Notes: generated by a model not told the origin, from the sequence alone. A DNA stretch of 64,000 nucleotides from Rhodobacter aestuarii (GCF_900156655.1 NZ_FTOG01000012.1:1-64000), one strand, 5' to 3'; positions 9,180 through 20,117 are shown, numbered from the stretch's first letter. Program-made: numbers and translations.

Positions 9180-9587
9180 TTACAGGCGGGGTGGACGGGG
9201 GTCCGGGGCTAAGGCACTTTGTGCGTCAGCCGGTGGCAAGGCGTGAGGCCGTTGGTTCAGACGCAAAACCGCGCCGGGCAGAGCGAAAGCCGTCCCTTGC
9301 ATAACGGGGGCGGCGCACCCCGCACAGCTCGCGCACAAACCGTTTTGCGTGCAATCCTGTCCCGCCTGTCCGCCCGCTGTATCGGGGCAGTCGGCGCAAT
9401 CAGTGGCAATGGTCAGCGCCATTACCGCTTCCCCATGCGGCATCCCCTCATGGGCCATTGCCGCCGCAGGCTGCGGGGCAAGAACCATGACAAGGCCCAA
9501 GGTCAAACATATGAACAAGGCAAGGCAGCGCAAGGTTATCTCGTGTCTAAAGGTGATCGCGGGGCAACCGCCATATCTTGATCGCAT
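9180..9587 (-). CDS. Small exported Cys-rich protein of the copper cluster
   Basis: A protein of up to 135 residues with a hydrophobic segment (LALFICLTLGLVMVLAPQ) acting as signal peptide, then His/Met-containing MAHEGMPHGEAVM, and eight cysteines in CADCP, CTQNGLCASCAGC patterns, which suits metal binding. I do not recognise a family. It lies between the cytochrome/oxidase genes and copZ, all leftward, so it is likely expressed with them under CueR. The exact start is uncertain. Confidence 0.65.
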   Translation of the reverse strand: MRSRYGGCPAITFRHEITLRCLALFICLTLGLVMVLAPQPAAAMAHEGMPHGEAVMALTIATDCADCPDTAGGQAGQDCTQNGLCASCAGCAAPVMQGTAFALPGAVLRLNQRPHALPPADAQSALAPDPRPPRL

Positions 9588-9638
9588 GGATGGCGCGCCA
9601 AGACCATTGTTTTCAACGCTGATCAGCGCGCCGGGCTA

Positions 9639-9827
9639 TCAGGTTGGCGCAAACCCCGCGTCGGCCAGGGCCTCAGCCAAAGCTGCGCGCTGCGCGGAAC
9701 TGGTCACCTCTACTTTGCGGCTCGGCGGGTCGGCTTGCACCACGGCACTCGGATCAACCGCTTGAATCGCCTTGGTCACGCCGCGGGCACAACCGTCACA
9801 GGTCATGGTTTCGATGTGGAACTGCAT
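9639..9827 (-). CDS. copZ: CopZ-like copper chaperone (HMA domain)
   Basis: A 62-residue cytosolic heavy-metal-associated domain. The Cu(I) site MTCDGC is at residues 8-13 and the fold ends in the usual ALADAGF segment. The protein would hand Cu(I) to the CopA ATPase encoded divergently. The start at 9827 has AAAGGAG upstream. Its promoter has a 19-bp spacer with an inverted repeat, the MerR-family signature, so CueR should control it. It probably leads the leftward copper operon. Confidence 0.92.
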   Translation of the reverse strand: MQFHIETMTCDGCARGVTKAIQAVDPSAVVQADPPSRKVEVTSSAQRAALAEALADAGFAPT

Positions 9828-9861
9828 GAGGGCTCCTTTCTGGGTGCGGATCATGCGATTT

Positions 9862-9892
9862 GAAATAGGGCTTCCCACAGTTGGAAGGTCAA
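9862..9892 (-). promoter_or_regulatory. CueR-type promoter of the copZ side
   Basis: Minus-strand -35 TTGACC (9887-9892) and -10 TATTTC (9862-9867) are 19 bp apart. The overlong spacer contains an inverted repeat (CTTCCAACTGTGGGAAG), as in CueR/MerR promoters that are activated by DNA distortion. Confidence 0.8.
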
Positions 9893-9927
9893 GCCTCGGT
9901 CGGCTCGGTCACGAAATCGTGGGCCTC

Positions 9928-9958
9928 TTGACCTTCCCATGATTGGAAGCCCTAATTT
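9928..9958 (+). promoter_or_regulatory. CueR-type promoter of copA
   Basis: Plus-strand -35 TTGACC (9928-9933) and -10 TAATTT (9953-9958), again 19 bp apart, with CTTCCCATGATTGGAAG between them. It mirrors the copZ promoter, so one regulator should drive both directions. Confidence 0.82.
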
Positions 9959-9991
9959 GTGCAGCGGACCGAACCTACACAGGAGGCCGCG

Positions 9992-12465
<2,474 letters not shown>

Positions 12466-12469
<4 letters not shown>

Positions 12470-12864
12470 ATATCGGTGACGCGGCCAAGGCCTCGGGCGT
12501 TTCGGCCAAGATGATCCGTTACTATGAATCGATCGGGCTGATCCCCGAGGCGGCCCGCACGGATTCGGGTTATCGCAGCTATGGCGCGCGCGAGGTGCAA
12601 ATTCTGCGCTTCGTGCGCCGCGCGCGCGATCTAGGCTTTCCCGTGCCGGTAATCGAGGAATTGCTCGCCCTTTGGGGCGACCGGGATCGGCACAGCGCCG
12701 ATGTGAAACGGCTCGCGCTTGACCATGTCGAAAGCCTTGAGCGCAAGATCGCCGAGATGCAGGCAATGGCTGACACCTTGCGCCATCTGGCCGAGGCTTG
12801 CTGCGGCGATGCTCGCCCCGATTGCCCGATCCTTGAAGATCTGGGCGGCCCGACTGCCCCCTGA
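12466..12864 (+). CDS. cueR: CueR/HmrR copper-responsive MerR regulator
   Basis: A 132-residue MerR-family activator. The N-terminal winged HTH starts [20 protein letters not shown], the usual opening of the family. A long dimer helix follows, then the C-terminal Cu(I) loop [11 protein letters not shown] with the two-Cys spacing of CueR. It should bind the two 19-bp-spacer promoters at 9862-9892 and 9928-9958 and activate copA-cueR and the copZ side when Cu(I) is high. Start overlaps the copA stop (ATGA). Confidence 0.93.
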
Positions 12865-13938
12865 CGCGCCCAGCAAGGAACCGGGGAAAGGGGGGCAAGC
12901 CGTTGGGCCCATGAGACCAGACGGGCAGACCGCCCCACCAAGCGTATGGCGCTCTTCGATGAACCAAGGGCCATGAGATCGCCTAGGCTCTCATCACGCA
13001 GTCCGCAGAAGGTTGCGTTTGGGTTGCCTTTTGGTTGCGTTTTTGGGCAAAACGATAACAAAGCTGTAACAAAATACCCCAAAAGAGGTTGCGTTTTGCG
13101 CAAAAGACCCGAAAAACGCAACCTTGCGCAACCACAAAACCCAATAAAATAAGGGCTTTCGAGCCATCAGGTTGACAAAAATCACCGAAAACACTTTTTC
13201 GGCCCCAAAATGCAACCTGAAGCCCCCTCAGAAAAGCAACTTTGGGCCGTTCTTCCCTTACGAAACGGACCGCAGGAAACGGCACCCAAAATCGAAATAA
13301 GGCAAAATACGATCGAAAGAGGCACGCGCGTTTTGATGCGTATGGCGCGGATTTCGATTTTGGTGGTCTGTCTGCGCAGCACCGCAACCGAAAGGAGGCG
13401 TGGCGCAGGTCCGGGGAAAAACCGAAGCAGCTAAAGAGCTCCGTAGCTTTGTTGCGGACCAGCTAAATAGCTAGATCCACCAACGGACCTTCTGCTTGAT
13501 CTGTCAGAGCGCGTGGGGCGGTCACTGGCGAGTCTGATGTGCGCGCAGCACTGTGACCACCTGAAAGACTGTGGATGTCGCTCAGCGCGCGCCCCAGTGA
13601 GTCTGGCGAAGGTTTCGCACGTAGAGCGGTGAAGCAACGCCGCCGGGCGTCTCGAATTTGCTTATCGAAGGGGTGGAGTGTTGGCGCGCCGGGCGCGGTC
13701 TGTTGCCTTGCGGCTGCGTGCCTGCGCCCTCCACTCTTGGCACGCCCTACAGGCGCACACAAAGGCGCAGGTGCAAATTTGTGCAGCTTTTTTCAACCGA
13801 TCTGGGGTCGCGTCAGGGTGCTGCCAGATCGCGATTTGCCTTCCCCGAAAGGAATGACCGATATCATCGCAATATCGCTCCTTCTAACTGCTCTATAAGT
13901 GCTTACTATACACCCATCTACTCACCACACCCTCACCC
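12865..13938. other. Gene-free AT-richer region with iteron-like repeats
   Basis: About 1.07 kb without a credible gene between cueR and the putative replication protein. The first part is AT-rich against its surroundings and holds the GGTTGCGTTT repeats. The rest is GC-rich with scattered small inverted repeats (for example GGTCAC at 13520 and GTGACC at 13553). Confidence 0.6.
13011..13133 (+). repeat. Iteron-like GGTTGCGTTT repeats and hairpin
   Basis: GGTTGCGTTT-type units begin at 13011, 13022 and 13033, an exact 11-bp period. A fourth starts at 13087. A reverse copy (AAAAACGCAACC, 13112-13123) forms an 11-bp stem with the fourth, and another half copy lies at 13126. This looks like an iteron-type origin or a cooperative protein binding site. 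Confidence 0.6.
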
Positions 13939-15165
13939 CTACACACCATACCTCCCCCAAGCCGTAGCCTCACGCTTCTCTAGGCTTACAAGAGCCACGT
14001 TCACCACCTTGTTCATCTCTTCCCAAGCAACAAACGGTGGCGTGAGACGCTTGCCTGCAAAATTTCGTCGACGCGCGGCGGTTTTCTTGCCTGTCAGCAC
14101 GCGCACCATCTTCGTTACGCTGCGCTTTTGTGTGGCCGCGTAAAGCTCCGTTGCGCAATCCATGCGCATCAAACCGATCACCCCGGTTCTCAGATACACC
14201 TGTGCACGCCAGTTCTGCTTCGTATTGCGCAGCGCCTCGACACCTCTTGTGACTTTGCGGTCTTGCGAGAAGGTTGGCAGTTTGAACTGAAAGTAGCGTT
14301 TTTGAAGCTTGCTTGGTCGGAGTGTTTTTAACGAGGCAATGTCTGAAACGCCGATCGCGCCCAGTTCCCCGTCTTTCAGCGTCGCTTCAATCCTCACCCG
14401 CTGTCGGCCCTCTTCAAGCTGAACCGGGCCGGTCGTGGGGTGCTGCGTGTCGATCACCTTATCCATCAGGCGGATCATCACTGGGTCGGTTTTGGCGCCA
14501 AGATACATCGTGCCATCTATCGCGGGTGGCAGGTGATCCTCCGGCACGAAGCCCAAGAGATCGGGTTCTTGCGCACGACCAGGGCGCACGAGCCTCTGAA
14601 CCCCTTTCTTCCCCTTTGCGAAAACCGAGCGCGGGCGGCTCATCGTTGCTGCCCAGATGCTCCGGTCGGTCCAGATCGTGCGCTGCATCGCGCCCAAAAG
14701 AGTCGCACGCGCGTTATCAGCCGGATCGGTGGGATAGGCATCGACACTGATCTCCATGCCTGTCACGCGCGACTGTGATGCCTCTCCGAACGTATCTTGC
14801 AGCGCTTTATGGATCGCCGTGACCACCGCCATGCTTGGGGGTTCTTGCACCTTGATCCGGCATTCTGTGAAGACACCGCCCAATCCCTCGTCTGCGGGAG
14901 CGATATGGCTGTCCCGGTCGAGAAAACGCCGCAACACATCTTGCACATACCGGGCCTGCGTTTGCTTGGTGAAATGCACCCGAAACTCGATCCAGTCAAA
15001 AACGGCGCGGAACCGATAGGCGCTGAGATCCAGCTCGGGCACCAATGCGACGCGGCCTTTCAAGCGTTTTTGCCTATTGCGCAGCACCCGTAACTGGTGC
15101 CCCAGCAGCAAGGGCCGCGTGCGTGTTTTTGCGAAAGGAAGCGGGGCGTTGGTCGGCAATGTCAT
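13939..15165 (-). CDS. Putative replication initiation protein of the element
   Basis: A 408-residue protein. The segment FRAVFDWIEFRVHF near residue 55 resembles the opening of replication-initiation-factor proteins of inovirus and plasmid type (the RstA-like family), and the C-terminal third is very basic (RKVTRG, GKKTAARRR). I see no ATPase motif. The start at 15165 (MTLPTNAPLPFAK) has GAGG upstream. Position beside an iteron-like region and inside an integrated element supports a replication or mobilisation role. The family assignment is tentative and based on weak similarity. Confidence 0.5.
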   Translation of the reverse strand: MTLPTNAPLPFAKTRTRPLLLGHQLRVLRNRQKRLKGRVALVPELDLSAYRFRAVFDWIEFRVHFTKQTQARYVQDVLRRFLDRDSHIAPADEGLGGVFTECRIKVQEPPSMAVVTAIHKALQDTFGEASQSRVTGMEISVDAYPTDPADNARATLLGAMQRTIWTDRSIWAATMSRPRSVFAKGKKGVQRLVRPGRAQEPDLLGFVPEDHLPPAIDGTMYLGAKTDPVMIRLMDKVIDTQHPTTGPVQLEEGRQRVRIEATLKDGELGAIGVSDIASLKTLRPSKLQKRYFQFKLPTFSQDRKVTRGVEALRNTKQNWRAQVYLRTGVIGLMRMDCATELYAATQKRSVTKMVRVLTGKKTAARRRNFAGKRLTPPFVAWEEMNKVVNVALVSLEKREATAWGRYGV

Positions 15166-15387
15166 GCCGCCCTCGTAGCCAGAGTCCGCAGCCGGTCGCA
15201 AGGGCCATCCAGCGTGACCGGTTCATCGGGTGAATGCTGCCCCGGTCCGCCGGGGAATGGCAGCACAGCGGGATTGATCGCCAGCGTTCGTTGAAATGGC
15301 CGCCAAAGGCTGTGATCTCCGGCCCCCGTATCTCTGATCGGTTAAATTAGACGGGGACCACCACCCAAGGCCCTCCCAGACTCCCGC

Positions 15388-15465
15388 AGCGAGTCACTGG
15401 CTGCGCTTGTGGCGCGTCTGGTAGGTGGGGTGCAGAAAGCACCTCAGACTCACCAGTGACTCGCT
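15388..15465. repeat. 13-bp perfect inverted repeat with 52-bp loop
   Basis: AGCGAGTCACTGG at 15388-15400 is matched by CCAGTGACTCGCT at 15453-15465. Related fragments (CACTGGCGAGTCTG, CCAGTGAGTCTGG) occur at 13523 and 13592, on the other side of the replication gene. Possible origin or recombination site; function unknown. Confidence 0.6.
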
Positions 15466-15724
15466 CCGGGGCTCTGAGGGGCCATGCTCTGGGCGTGCAA
15501 TATCGAAGTCCTAGAAGGATGGCGCAGCTGCGATGGGGGTGCGTTTGGTGCCAGCCATACTGGGGCGCTTATGTCCTCCACTCCCTTCAGCGCGATCACG
15601 GTGTTACGGGGCTGCCTCATGACGCAGTGCGCAGAAAGAAGATCTGTCAGCTATAGACGTCAAATCTGTGCCGTCAAAGGCTTGCACGACTGGCGGCCTT
15701 CAAACTGATCGGATTGATGACCCT

Positions 15725-15813
15725 TGGCGGTGGGCAGTGGTCTCGAACCACATTCTCTTTGGAAGAACAGAACGATTAGCAGTCGCCTCCGGTCCCCGAC
15801 CGGTTTACCCACC
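15725..15813 (-). tRNA. tRNA-Ser(GCU)-like gene, divergent
   Basis: Read on the minus strand, it has a 7-bp acceptor stem (GGTGGGT with GCCCACC), a discriminator G and encoded CCA, a 4-bp D stem (CCGG/CCGG), an anticodon loop CTGCTAA giving GCU, a long variable arm and a T arm GTGG-TTCGAGA-CCAC. Position 60 is A, the outer T-stem pair is T-T, and the anticodon stem has G-T pairs. It is likely an element-borne or decaying tRNA, not the main chromosomal copy. Confidence 0.55.
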
Positions 15814-16082
15814 CCGTGAGTTAGCGACTGTATGTCCGTTGCGTTTTCATCGCGGCATTGATGCCTCAGGGCGGCTTCGGTTGTCAACCATCGTCGTTGC
15901 GTCGCTCTCTATGTGTGACGCTGTAACCTCGATCAGATACCGGTCGGGCGCGTTGTAATCTCACAAGGGTTTATCAAATCCGCAAGCGCATCTGCCTCTC
16001 GCTTGCGGGCGCGCTTGGCGCGAAGATAACAAACCTGTGACAATTGCCCCTATTGGGGAAAAATCCCCATGTGGCGCGCCTG

Positions 16083-16826
16083 CTATAGCGGAAGCAGGTT
16101 CAACAGCACTGCCTTCGCCAAAGCTTGATCGCGGGTGCGCGATTTTAGCTTGGCCTTGGCGGTGGCGATGTGCTTTTCAAAGGTCTTTTCCGAAATCCCG
16201 AGCCGGTAGCAGATTTCCGAGGGCCGCAGCCCATGCGCAAGCCAAGCGAGGCAGTCGATCTCGCGCGGGGTCAGCCGCACCAGCAGGTTTGGCCGCGCCT
16301 CGCGCACCGCGACATCGAGCAGGTTCGAGGCCGCCGTCAGTTCGGCCCCGAACCGATCCCAGTGTAGACGGAACATCTCGTGTGTGCGCTGGGTTTCGGT
16401 CCAGAGCCCCATGCCGGAAAAGCCGAGCCGGTGGCCGTCGAGCAAAAGCGAGGCGCCGCAGATCATACCCAGATCGGCCTCGATCTCGAATTGCTTGCGC
16501 TGTTTGGGCGAGAGCGTGGCGAGGAAGGGCGCGTAGTCCATCGGCATCCATTCGACCATGCGCGCGCCACGGTCCATCGCCTCGATCGAATGGTCGTTGT
16601 CGATTAATGCCTGCGGGCCGACGGCCTCCTCCCATTCGGCGCTGTAGGAATGGTGGAAATGCAGCCCGTCGGTGTAGCCGATCTGGTGCAGGTCGCTCGA
16701 AAGCGCCGCGAAGCCGTAAAAGAAGCCGCGCCCGCCGCGCGCCGCGAGGAACTGCGCGAAAGGGGCAAAGGGGTCGTCGGCTTGCGCCAGCGCCACGGCC
16801 AGATCAAGAAGAGCCTGCGATTTCAT
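16083..16826 (-). CDS. LuxR-family regulator with autoinducer-binding-like domain
   Basis: A 247-residue protein. The N-terminal about 165 residues resemble the autoinducer-binding fold, with the WMPMDYAPFLATLSPKQR and LGFSGMGLW segments. The C-terminal LuxR-type HTH runs from LTPREIDCLAWLAHGLRPSE through ISEKTFEKHIATAKAKL. No luxI-type synthase is in the window, so this would be a LuxR solo. It overlaps the upstream MFS gene by 4 nt (ATGA), so the transporter and the regulator share one transcript. The ligand is unknown and might be a host or foreign acyl-homoserine lactone. Confidence 0.85.
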   Translation of the reverse strand: MKSQALLDLAVALAQADDPFAPFAQFLAARGGRGFFYGFAALSSDLHQIGYTDGLHFHHSYSAEWEEAVGPQALIDNDHSIEAMDRGARMVEWMPMDYAPFLATLSPKQRKQFEIEADLGMICGASLLLDGHRLGFSGMGLWTETQRTHEMFRLHWDRFGAELTAASNLLDVAVREARPNLLVRLTPREIDCLAWLAHGLRPSEICYRLGISEKTFEKHIATAKAKLKSRTRDQALAKAVLLNLLPL

Positions 16827-17938
16827 GGCCGTCTCCAAAGCGTGAGCGTGAGGAGGATCAACCCGGTGAAGATCAGCCCCGCGGCAACGAACACGCCTTG
16901 TGGGTCGATCGCCTGCATCAAGTTTGCGGCAAAGAGTGGCCCAATCAGCGCGCCGAACGCATAGACCACGCCATAGGCGAGATTGGCGCGTAGCAAGTCT
17001 TCACCGCGGAAATGGTCGGCCAGAAGGGCAAGCGACACGCCGAAAATCCCCTCAATGCCGAAGGCCCAAAGGAACAGCCCGGCAAGGAAAAGCGGGGTAG
17101 AGACCGCGGCCAGAACCGGCACTGCCACCGCGCCGCCAAGCCCGATGCCTGAGGCGAGCAGAAGCACCGGGCGACGGCCGATCCGGTCGGAGAGCATCCC
17201 AAACGGCACCGCGCCCAAGAGCGCGCCAAGTGCGCAGACCGAGAGTGTCAGCGCCGCGACGCCCTCGCCCATACCTTGGTGCAGCGCGAAGAGCGACAGA
17301 AGATACGCGGGAATATCTTCATACATCGAGAAAGCGAGGGCAGCGGCCATGGCAAGCGGGGCAAGACGCAGTGCCGTGCTAAAATCTTGCGGGCGCCAAG
17401 ACAGATGAACCTTTGGCGCGGGCAGCAGGTTACGGCGCAAAAGCACCGCGCCGACGCTCGCAATCAGCACGGCCACAGAGCCGAAGCCCAGAAAACCGAT
17501 GCCAAGCAGCGGTTGCAGAGCCGATCCAAGGATGATGCCGCCAAGAAAGGTTGCATTGTAAAAGCCAATTTCACGTCCGCGCCGCGTTTCGGGCACCGTG
17601 AGGGTGAGCCAATATTCAATCAGCCTGTAGATAAGACCGAGTGCCCCGCCAAACAAAAACCGCGCTCCGACCCAAAGCCAAGGATCTGCCATGAAAGCCA
17701 TCGCGCCCCAAGCAGCGAATGCCACCCCCAGAAGCCCCAGCGCCAATCGTGTGAGTGACAGTCGGCGCAGCGCCAAGGGGATCAGAGGAAGCCCCGCGAG
17801 CCAACCCAAAGCGGGCATGGCCGCCGAAAGACCGATGAGCCGCGTCGACGCGCCCATCCCGTCAAGCGCGATCGCAATCAGTGGAAGACTGATGCCATAG
17901 GCGCAGGAAAGGAGCAAAACAGCAGCGTAAAATAGCAT
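16823..17938 (-). CDS. MFS transporter
   Basis: An inner-membrane permease of about 371 residues with 12 predicted helices and the typical MFS features: an RRLSLTR loop between early helices and a central loop GMLSDRIGRRPVLLL, the family signature. It is closest in appearance to small drug or sugar-phosphate efflux members; the substrate cannot be read from the sequence. I chose the ATG at 17938; upstream TTG/GTG codons could extend it by up to 14 residues. A perfect palindrome upstream (17983-17999) probably controls it. It is co-transcribed with the LuxR gene. Confidence 0.85.
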   Translation of the reverse strand: MLFYAAVLLLSCAYGISLPLIAIALDGMGASTRLIGLSAAMPALGWLAGLPLIPLALRRLSLTRLALGLLGVAFAAWGAMAFMADPWLWVGARFLFGGALGLIYRLIEYWLTLTVPETRRGREIGFYNATFLGGIILGSALQPLLGIGFLGFGSVAVLIASVGAVLLRRNLLPAPKVHLSWRPQDFSTALRLAPLAMAAALAFSMYEDIPAYLLSLFALHQGMGEGVAALTLSVCALGALLGAVPFGMLSDRIGRRPVLLLASGIGLGGAVAVPVLAAVSTPLFLAGLFLWAFGIEGIFGVSLALLADHFRGEDLLRANLAYGVVYAFGALIGPLFAANLMQAIDPQGVFVAAGLIFTGLILLTLTLWRRP

Positions 17939-18398
17939 AATCGGCGATCTGGGAACTGGGGGAGGCACGTCTAGGTGCAATGATTGTAATGATTACAATG
18001 CGATCAGCGTCGCCCCAAAGCCCATTCTCGCGCAATAGTGTCGCAGAGCCGGGCGCGACGGATCCGAGCCTGAAGTCAGGTCAAGGCGGCTAAGTATTGC
18101 GAGATTGACACAAGCCTGCCCGACGCGCGCCAACGACAGTGAACGACGACTCTTGCAGGTTGGACGCATGCAAGACGACCAGCACGAAGTTCGGCGAAGG
18201 AGCTGCATCAGGTAGGGTATGAAAGCCCGTCACAGTTCAGTCGCGAATACGCGCGCCAGTTCGGCAATCCGCCTAAACGTGACATTGAACAGTTGCGCCT
18301 CGAGGTGGTGCACTAGCGCGCATGTCTTTGTGTTGAGTGAACCAACGCACTCCAAACGACTGGCTTTCAACAAAGCCGATCAAGCCCAATACCGCCGG
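17939..18398. other. Intergenic region upstream of the MFS-luxR unit
   Basis: About 460 bp. It holds the palindromic operator at 17983-17999 near the MFS start. The remainder, which also lies downstream of hipA, shows no gene or clear terminator. Confidence 0.5.
17983..17999. promoter_or_regulatory. Palindromic operator ATTGTAATGATTACAAT
   Basis: A perfect 8-bp inverted repeat around a central G, 45 bp upstream of the MFS start codon. It could bind the LuxR-family product or an unlinked repressor. No matching second copy was found nearby. Confidence 0.65.
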
Positions 18399-19763
18399 TT
18401 AACTCAAGCCGCCCCAGCCACCCGTGCCGCCCTCAGGTTTCTCATCGCGCACAAGCCGTGGGTAATAGTCGCGTGGTGCGATGGGCAGGCCGAGCCCGAG
18501 CCCTTCCTCGACAACCGTCATCTGCGCGGCCACGGCATCGGCGAGGGCTTTATCTCCAAGCGGTCCCACTTGTCCCAGCTGTCCCGGGCCTTCGCTTGCA
18601 AGGCGTTCCAGCATCAGCCGCGTCGGGCGGTCGAGGCGCGGGCGTGCGAAGCCCAAATCGCGCATCGCGTCCATCAAGCGCTCCATCGTCACATCTTCGC
18701 TCCATTCAGCGCCACCCAGCGTGAAGGAAAGCCGATGCGTTACCGTGCGGTCCAGAATCACCGGGACCACATCATAGAGCGGTGCAAGGGTGCCGGACGT
18801 GCCCTTGTAAAGGATCGTGCCGTTCTTGCCGTGATTGTCCGTGTTGCCGACCATCAGGTTGAAGAGCATCTGCTGCAAAAACGTCATGCGGAACAGCCCT
18901 GGCGCGGCGCTGCGCTCTGCGATCGTGCTAATCGCGCGCAGGCTGAACTTTCGATCCTCTTGCACCGCGTTACGTTCGTATTTGAGCTCCTTGGGCAGCC
19001 CAAGCGCTTGGCAGAAATCCTCGCAATGTGTGCGGGTGATCTTTGCCCCTTCGAAGCTGCGATCAAACCGCGTCGAGAGGATCGCGTTGATCTCTGCGCC
19101 GGTCTCATCATCCTCAAAGGTGAGGGGCACTGGCTCGGCCACATCAAGCCCGACCGTGCGCGCCAATGTCAGCAGTGCCGCTTCATGGCGCGTGGTTTCG
19201 CTTTGAGTGCGGGGCGAGACCTTGAGAATATGCGTGGAGGGCGCGCGTGACCCCGCACGCGGCACATAATACCGCCCGTCACGCGCCACCAGCGCAAGCT
19301 TTGGCTGCACACCGGCAATCGGCGATGGGTCTCGGGTGTCATCGGGCAGCCGACCGTAGAAGTGCAGTGAGCGCAGAATGGAAAGCAGGCGTGCCGGTTC
19401 GATTTCCTCGTAATCATCGGGGAAGACGCCAGGGCGCTTGCCGGGGCCGGTGCCCTCAGGCGTCACCGAAAGCGCGCCGGGGCAGTCAGCGCCGAGATGT
19501 TCCAGAAGCCCGCCAATATCATCACGATCAAGCCCATGCACGGCCATCACGCGGTCAAGCTCGCGCCCTTCGAAAAGCAGGTTGCCAAAGAAAGCGCGCG
19601 CGTCAGCATCGCGGTAGGGTTCATCGCGCAGCGGCAAGGACATCGAGATCCGCTGCGTAGGCTGCGAGCCTGGGGCATAGGTAAAGGTGAGGCTTTTGTC
19701 GTCATGGCGCGAAAGCGTGCCCACCGGTGCCGCGAAAGCCTCAAGCCAGACATCAAGCTTCAT
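18399..19763 (-). CDS. hipA: HipA-type serine/threonine kinase toxin
   Basis: A 454-residue HipA. In E. coli HipA phosphorylates glutamyl-tRNA synthetase and induces growth arrest. Key parts are present: the Gly-rich loop SIAGVQPKLAL with the autophosphorylation Ser, the hinge-region STRFDR, the catalytic NLMVGNTDNHGKN (Asp and His-X-Lys-Asn), and LAPLYDVVP in the activation segment. Length matches E. coli HipA, with a Gly-rich tail. Its start overlaps the hipB stop by 4 nt, the usual antitoxin-first order. All visible catalytic residues are intact, so the toxin is probably active. Confidence 0.95.
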   Translation of the reverse strand: MKLDVWLEAFAAPVGTLSRHDDKSLTFTYAPGSQPTQRISMSLPLRDEPYRDADARAFFGNLLFEGRELDRVMAVHGLDRDDIGGLLEHLGADCPGALSVTPEGTGPGKRPGVFPDDYEEIEPARLLSILRSLHFYGRLPDDTRDPSPIAGVQPKLALVARDGRYYVPRAGSRAPSTHILKVSPRTQSETTRHEAALLTLARTVGLDVAEPVPLTFEDDETGAEINAILSTRFDRSFEGAKITRTHCEDFCQALGLPKELKYERNAVQEDRKFSLRAISTIAERSAAPGLFRMTFLQQMLFNLMVGNTDNHGKNGTILYKGTSGTLAPLYDVVPVILDRTVTHRLSFTLGGAEWSEDVTMERLMDAMRDLGFARPRLDRPTRLMLERLASEGPGQLGQVGPLGDKALADAVAAQMTVVEEGLGLGLPIAPRDYYPRLVRDEKPEGGTGGWGGLS

Positions 19764-19990
19764 GACCGAGCCTCGCCGCGCAAATCGATCCCAAGCGCCG
19801 CGAAGAGGCGGAGATAGGTGTCGAGGGTGGCGCTGGAGCCCCCGCGTTCGATTTTTGAAAGGTTTGGTTGTGCAACACCGGTGAGCGATGACAGCACCTC
19901 TTGGCTCATCTTCAAGGCGCGCCGCCGCTCCTGAATAAGCTTGCCAGCGTCCTGCGCCGAGCTGATCAGGCGATCTGAGGCCATCATCAT
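19760..19990 (-). CDS. hipB: HipB-type XRE antitoxin
   Basis: A 76-residue HTH protein that should neutralise HipA and repress the operon. The HTH is KMSQEVLSSLTGVAQPNLSK, followed by IERGGSSATLDTYLRLFAAL, the classic HipB ending. I chose the ATG at 19990 because AAGGA lies 5 nt upstream; codons at 19996-20044 are possible but unsupported. Three TATAG-N8-CTATA-like operators lie directly upstream. Confidence 0.93.
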   Translation of the reverse strand: MMMASDRLISSAQDAGKLIQERRRALKMSQEVLSSLTGVAQPNLSKIERGGSSATLDTYLRLFAALGIDLRGEARS

Positions 19991-19999
19991 GCCCATCCT

Positions 20000-20017
20000 T
20001 ATAGCGTGATGACTATA
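20000..20017. promoter_or_regulatory. HipB operator O1 (TATAG-N8-CTATA)
   Basis: A perfect 5-bp inverted repeat with an 8-bp spacer, the same geometry as the E. coli HipB box TATCC-N8-GGATA. It lies 10 bp upstream of the hipB start codon and covers the ribosome-binding region side of the promoter. Confidence 0.8.
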
Positions 20018-20049
20018 TTCTGCACCGATCCCGTGCTGATGCAAGTAAA

Positions 20050-20067
20050 TATATGCAATCAGCTATA
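20050..20067. promoter_or_regulatory. HipB operator O2 (TATAT-N8-CTATA)
   Basis: One mismatch from a perfect TATAG-N8-CTATA box and exactly 50 bp from O1. Confidence 0.7.
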
Positions 20068-20099
20068 TCGCGTGCAGCGTGAGGCGGAATCTCACGAAT

Positions 20100-20117
20100 T
20101 ATAGCTGATTTGCTATT
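20100..20117. promoter_or_regulatory. HipB operator O3 (TATAG-N8-CTATT)
   Basis: One mismatch from the perfect box and exactly 50 bp from O2, so the three boxes lie on the same DNA face. It also sits about 110 bp upstream of the rightward gene at 20229, which may be co-regulated. Confidence 0.7.

Larger units (their letters stand above)
15166..16082. other. Gene-free region holding an inverted repeat and a tRNA-like gene
   Basis: About 0.9 kb without a protein gene. It contains a long-loop 13-bp inverted repeat (15388-15465) and a tRNA-Ser-like gene (15725-15813). Short frames here have no ribosome binding sites. Confidence 0.6.

Noticed and set aside
12983-13387. Leftward 134-residue reading frame in the iteron region
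   Set aside because: It is a by-product of AT-rich repeats (Phe/Cys/Arg-rich shadow), with no start signal.
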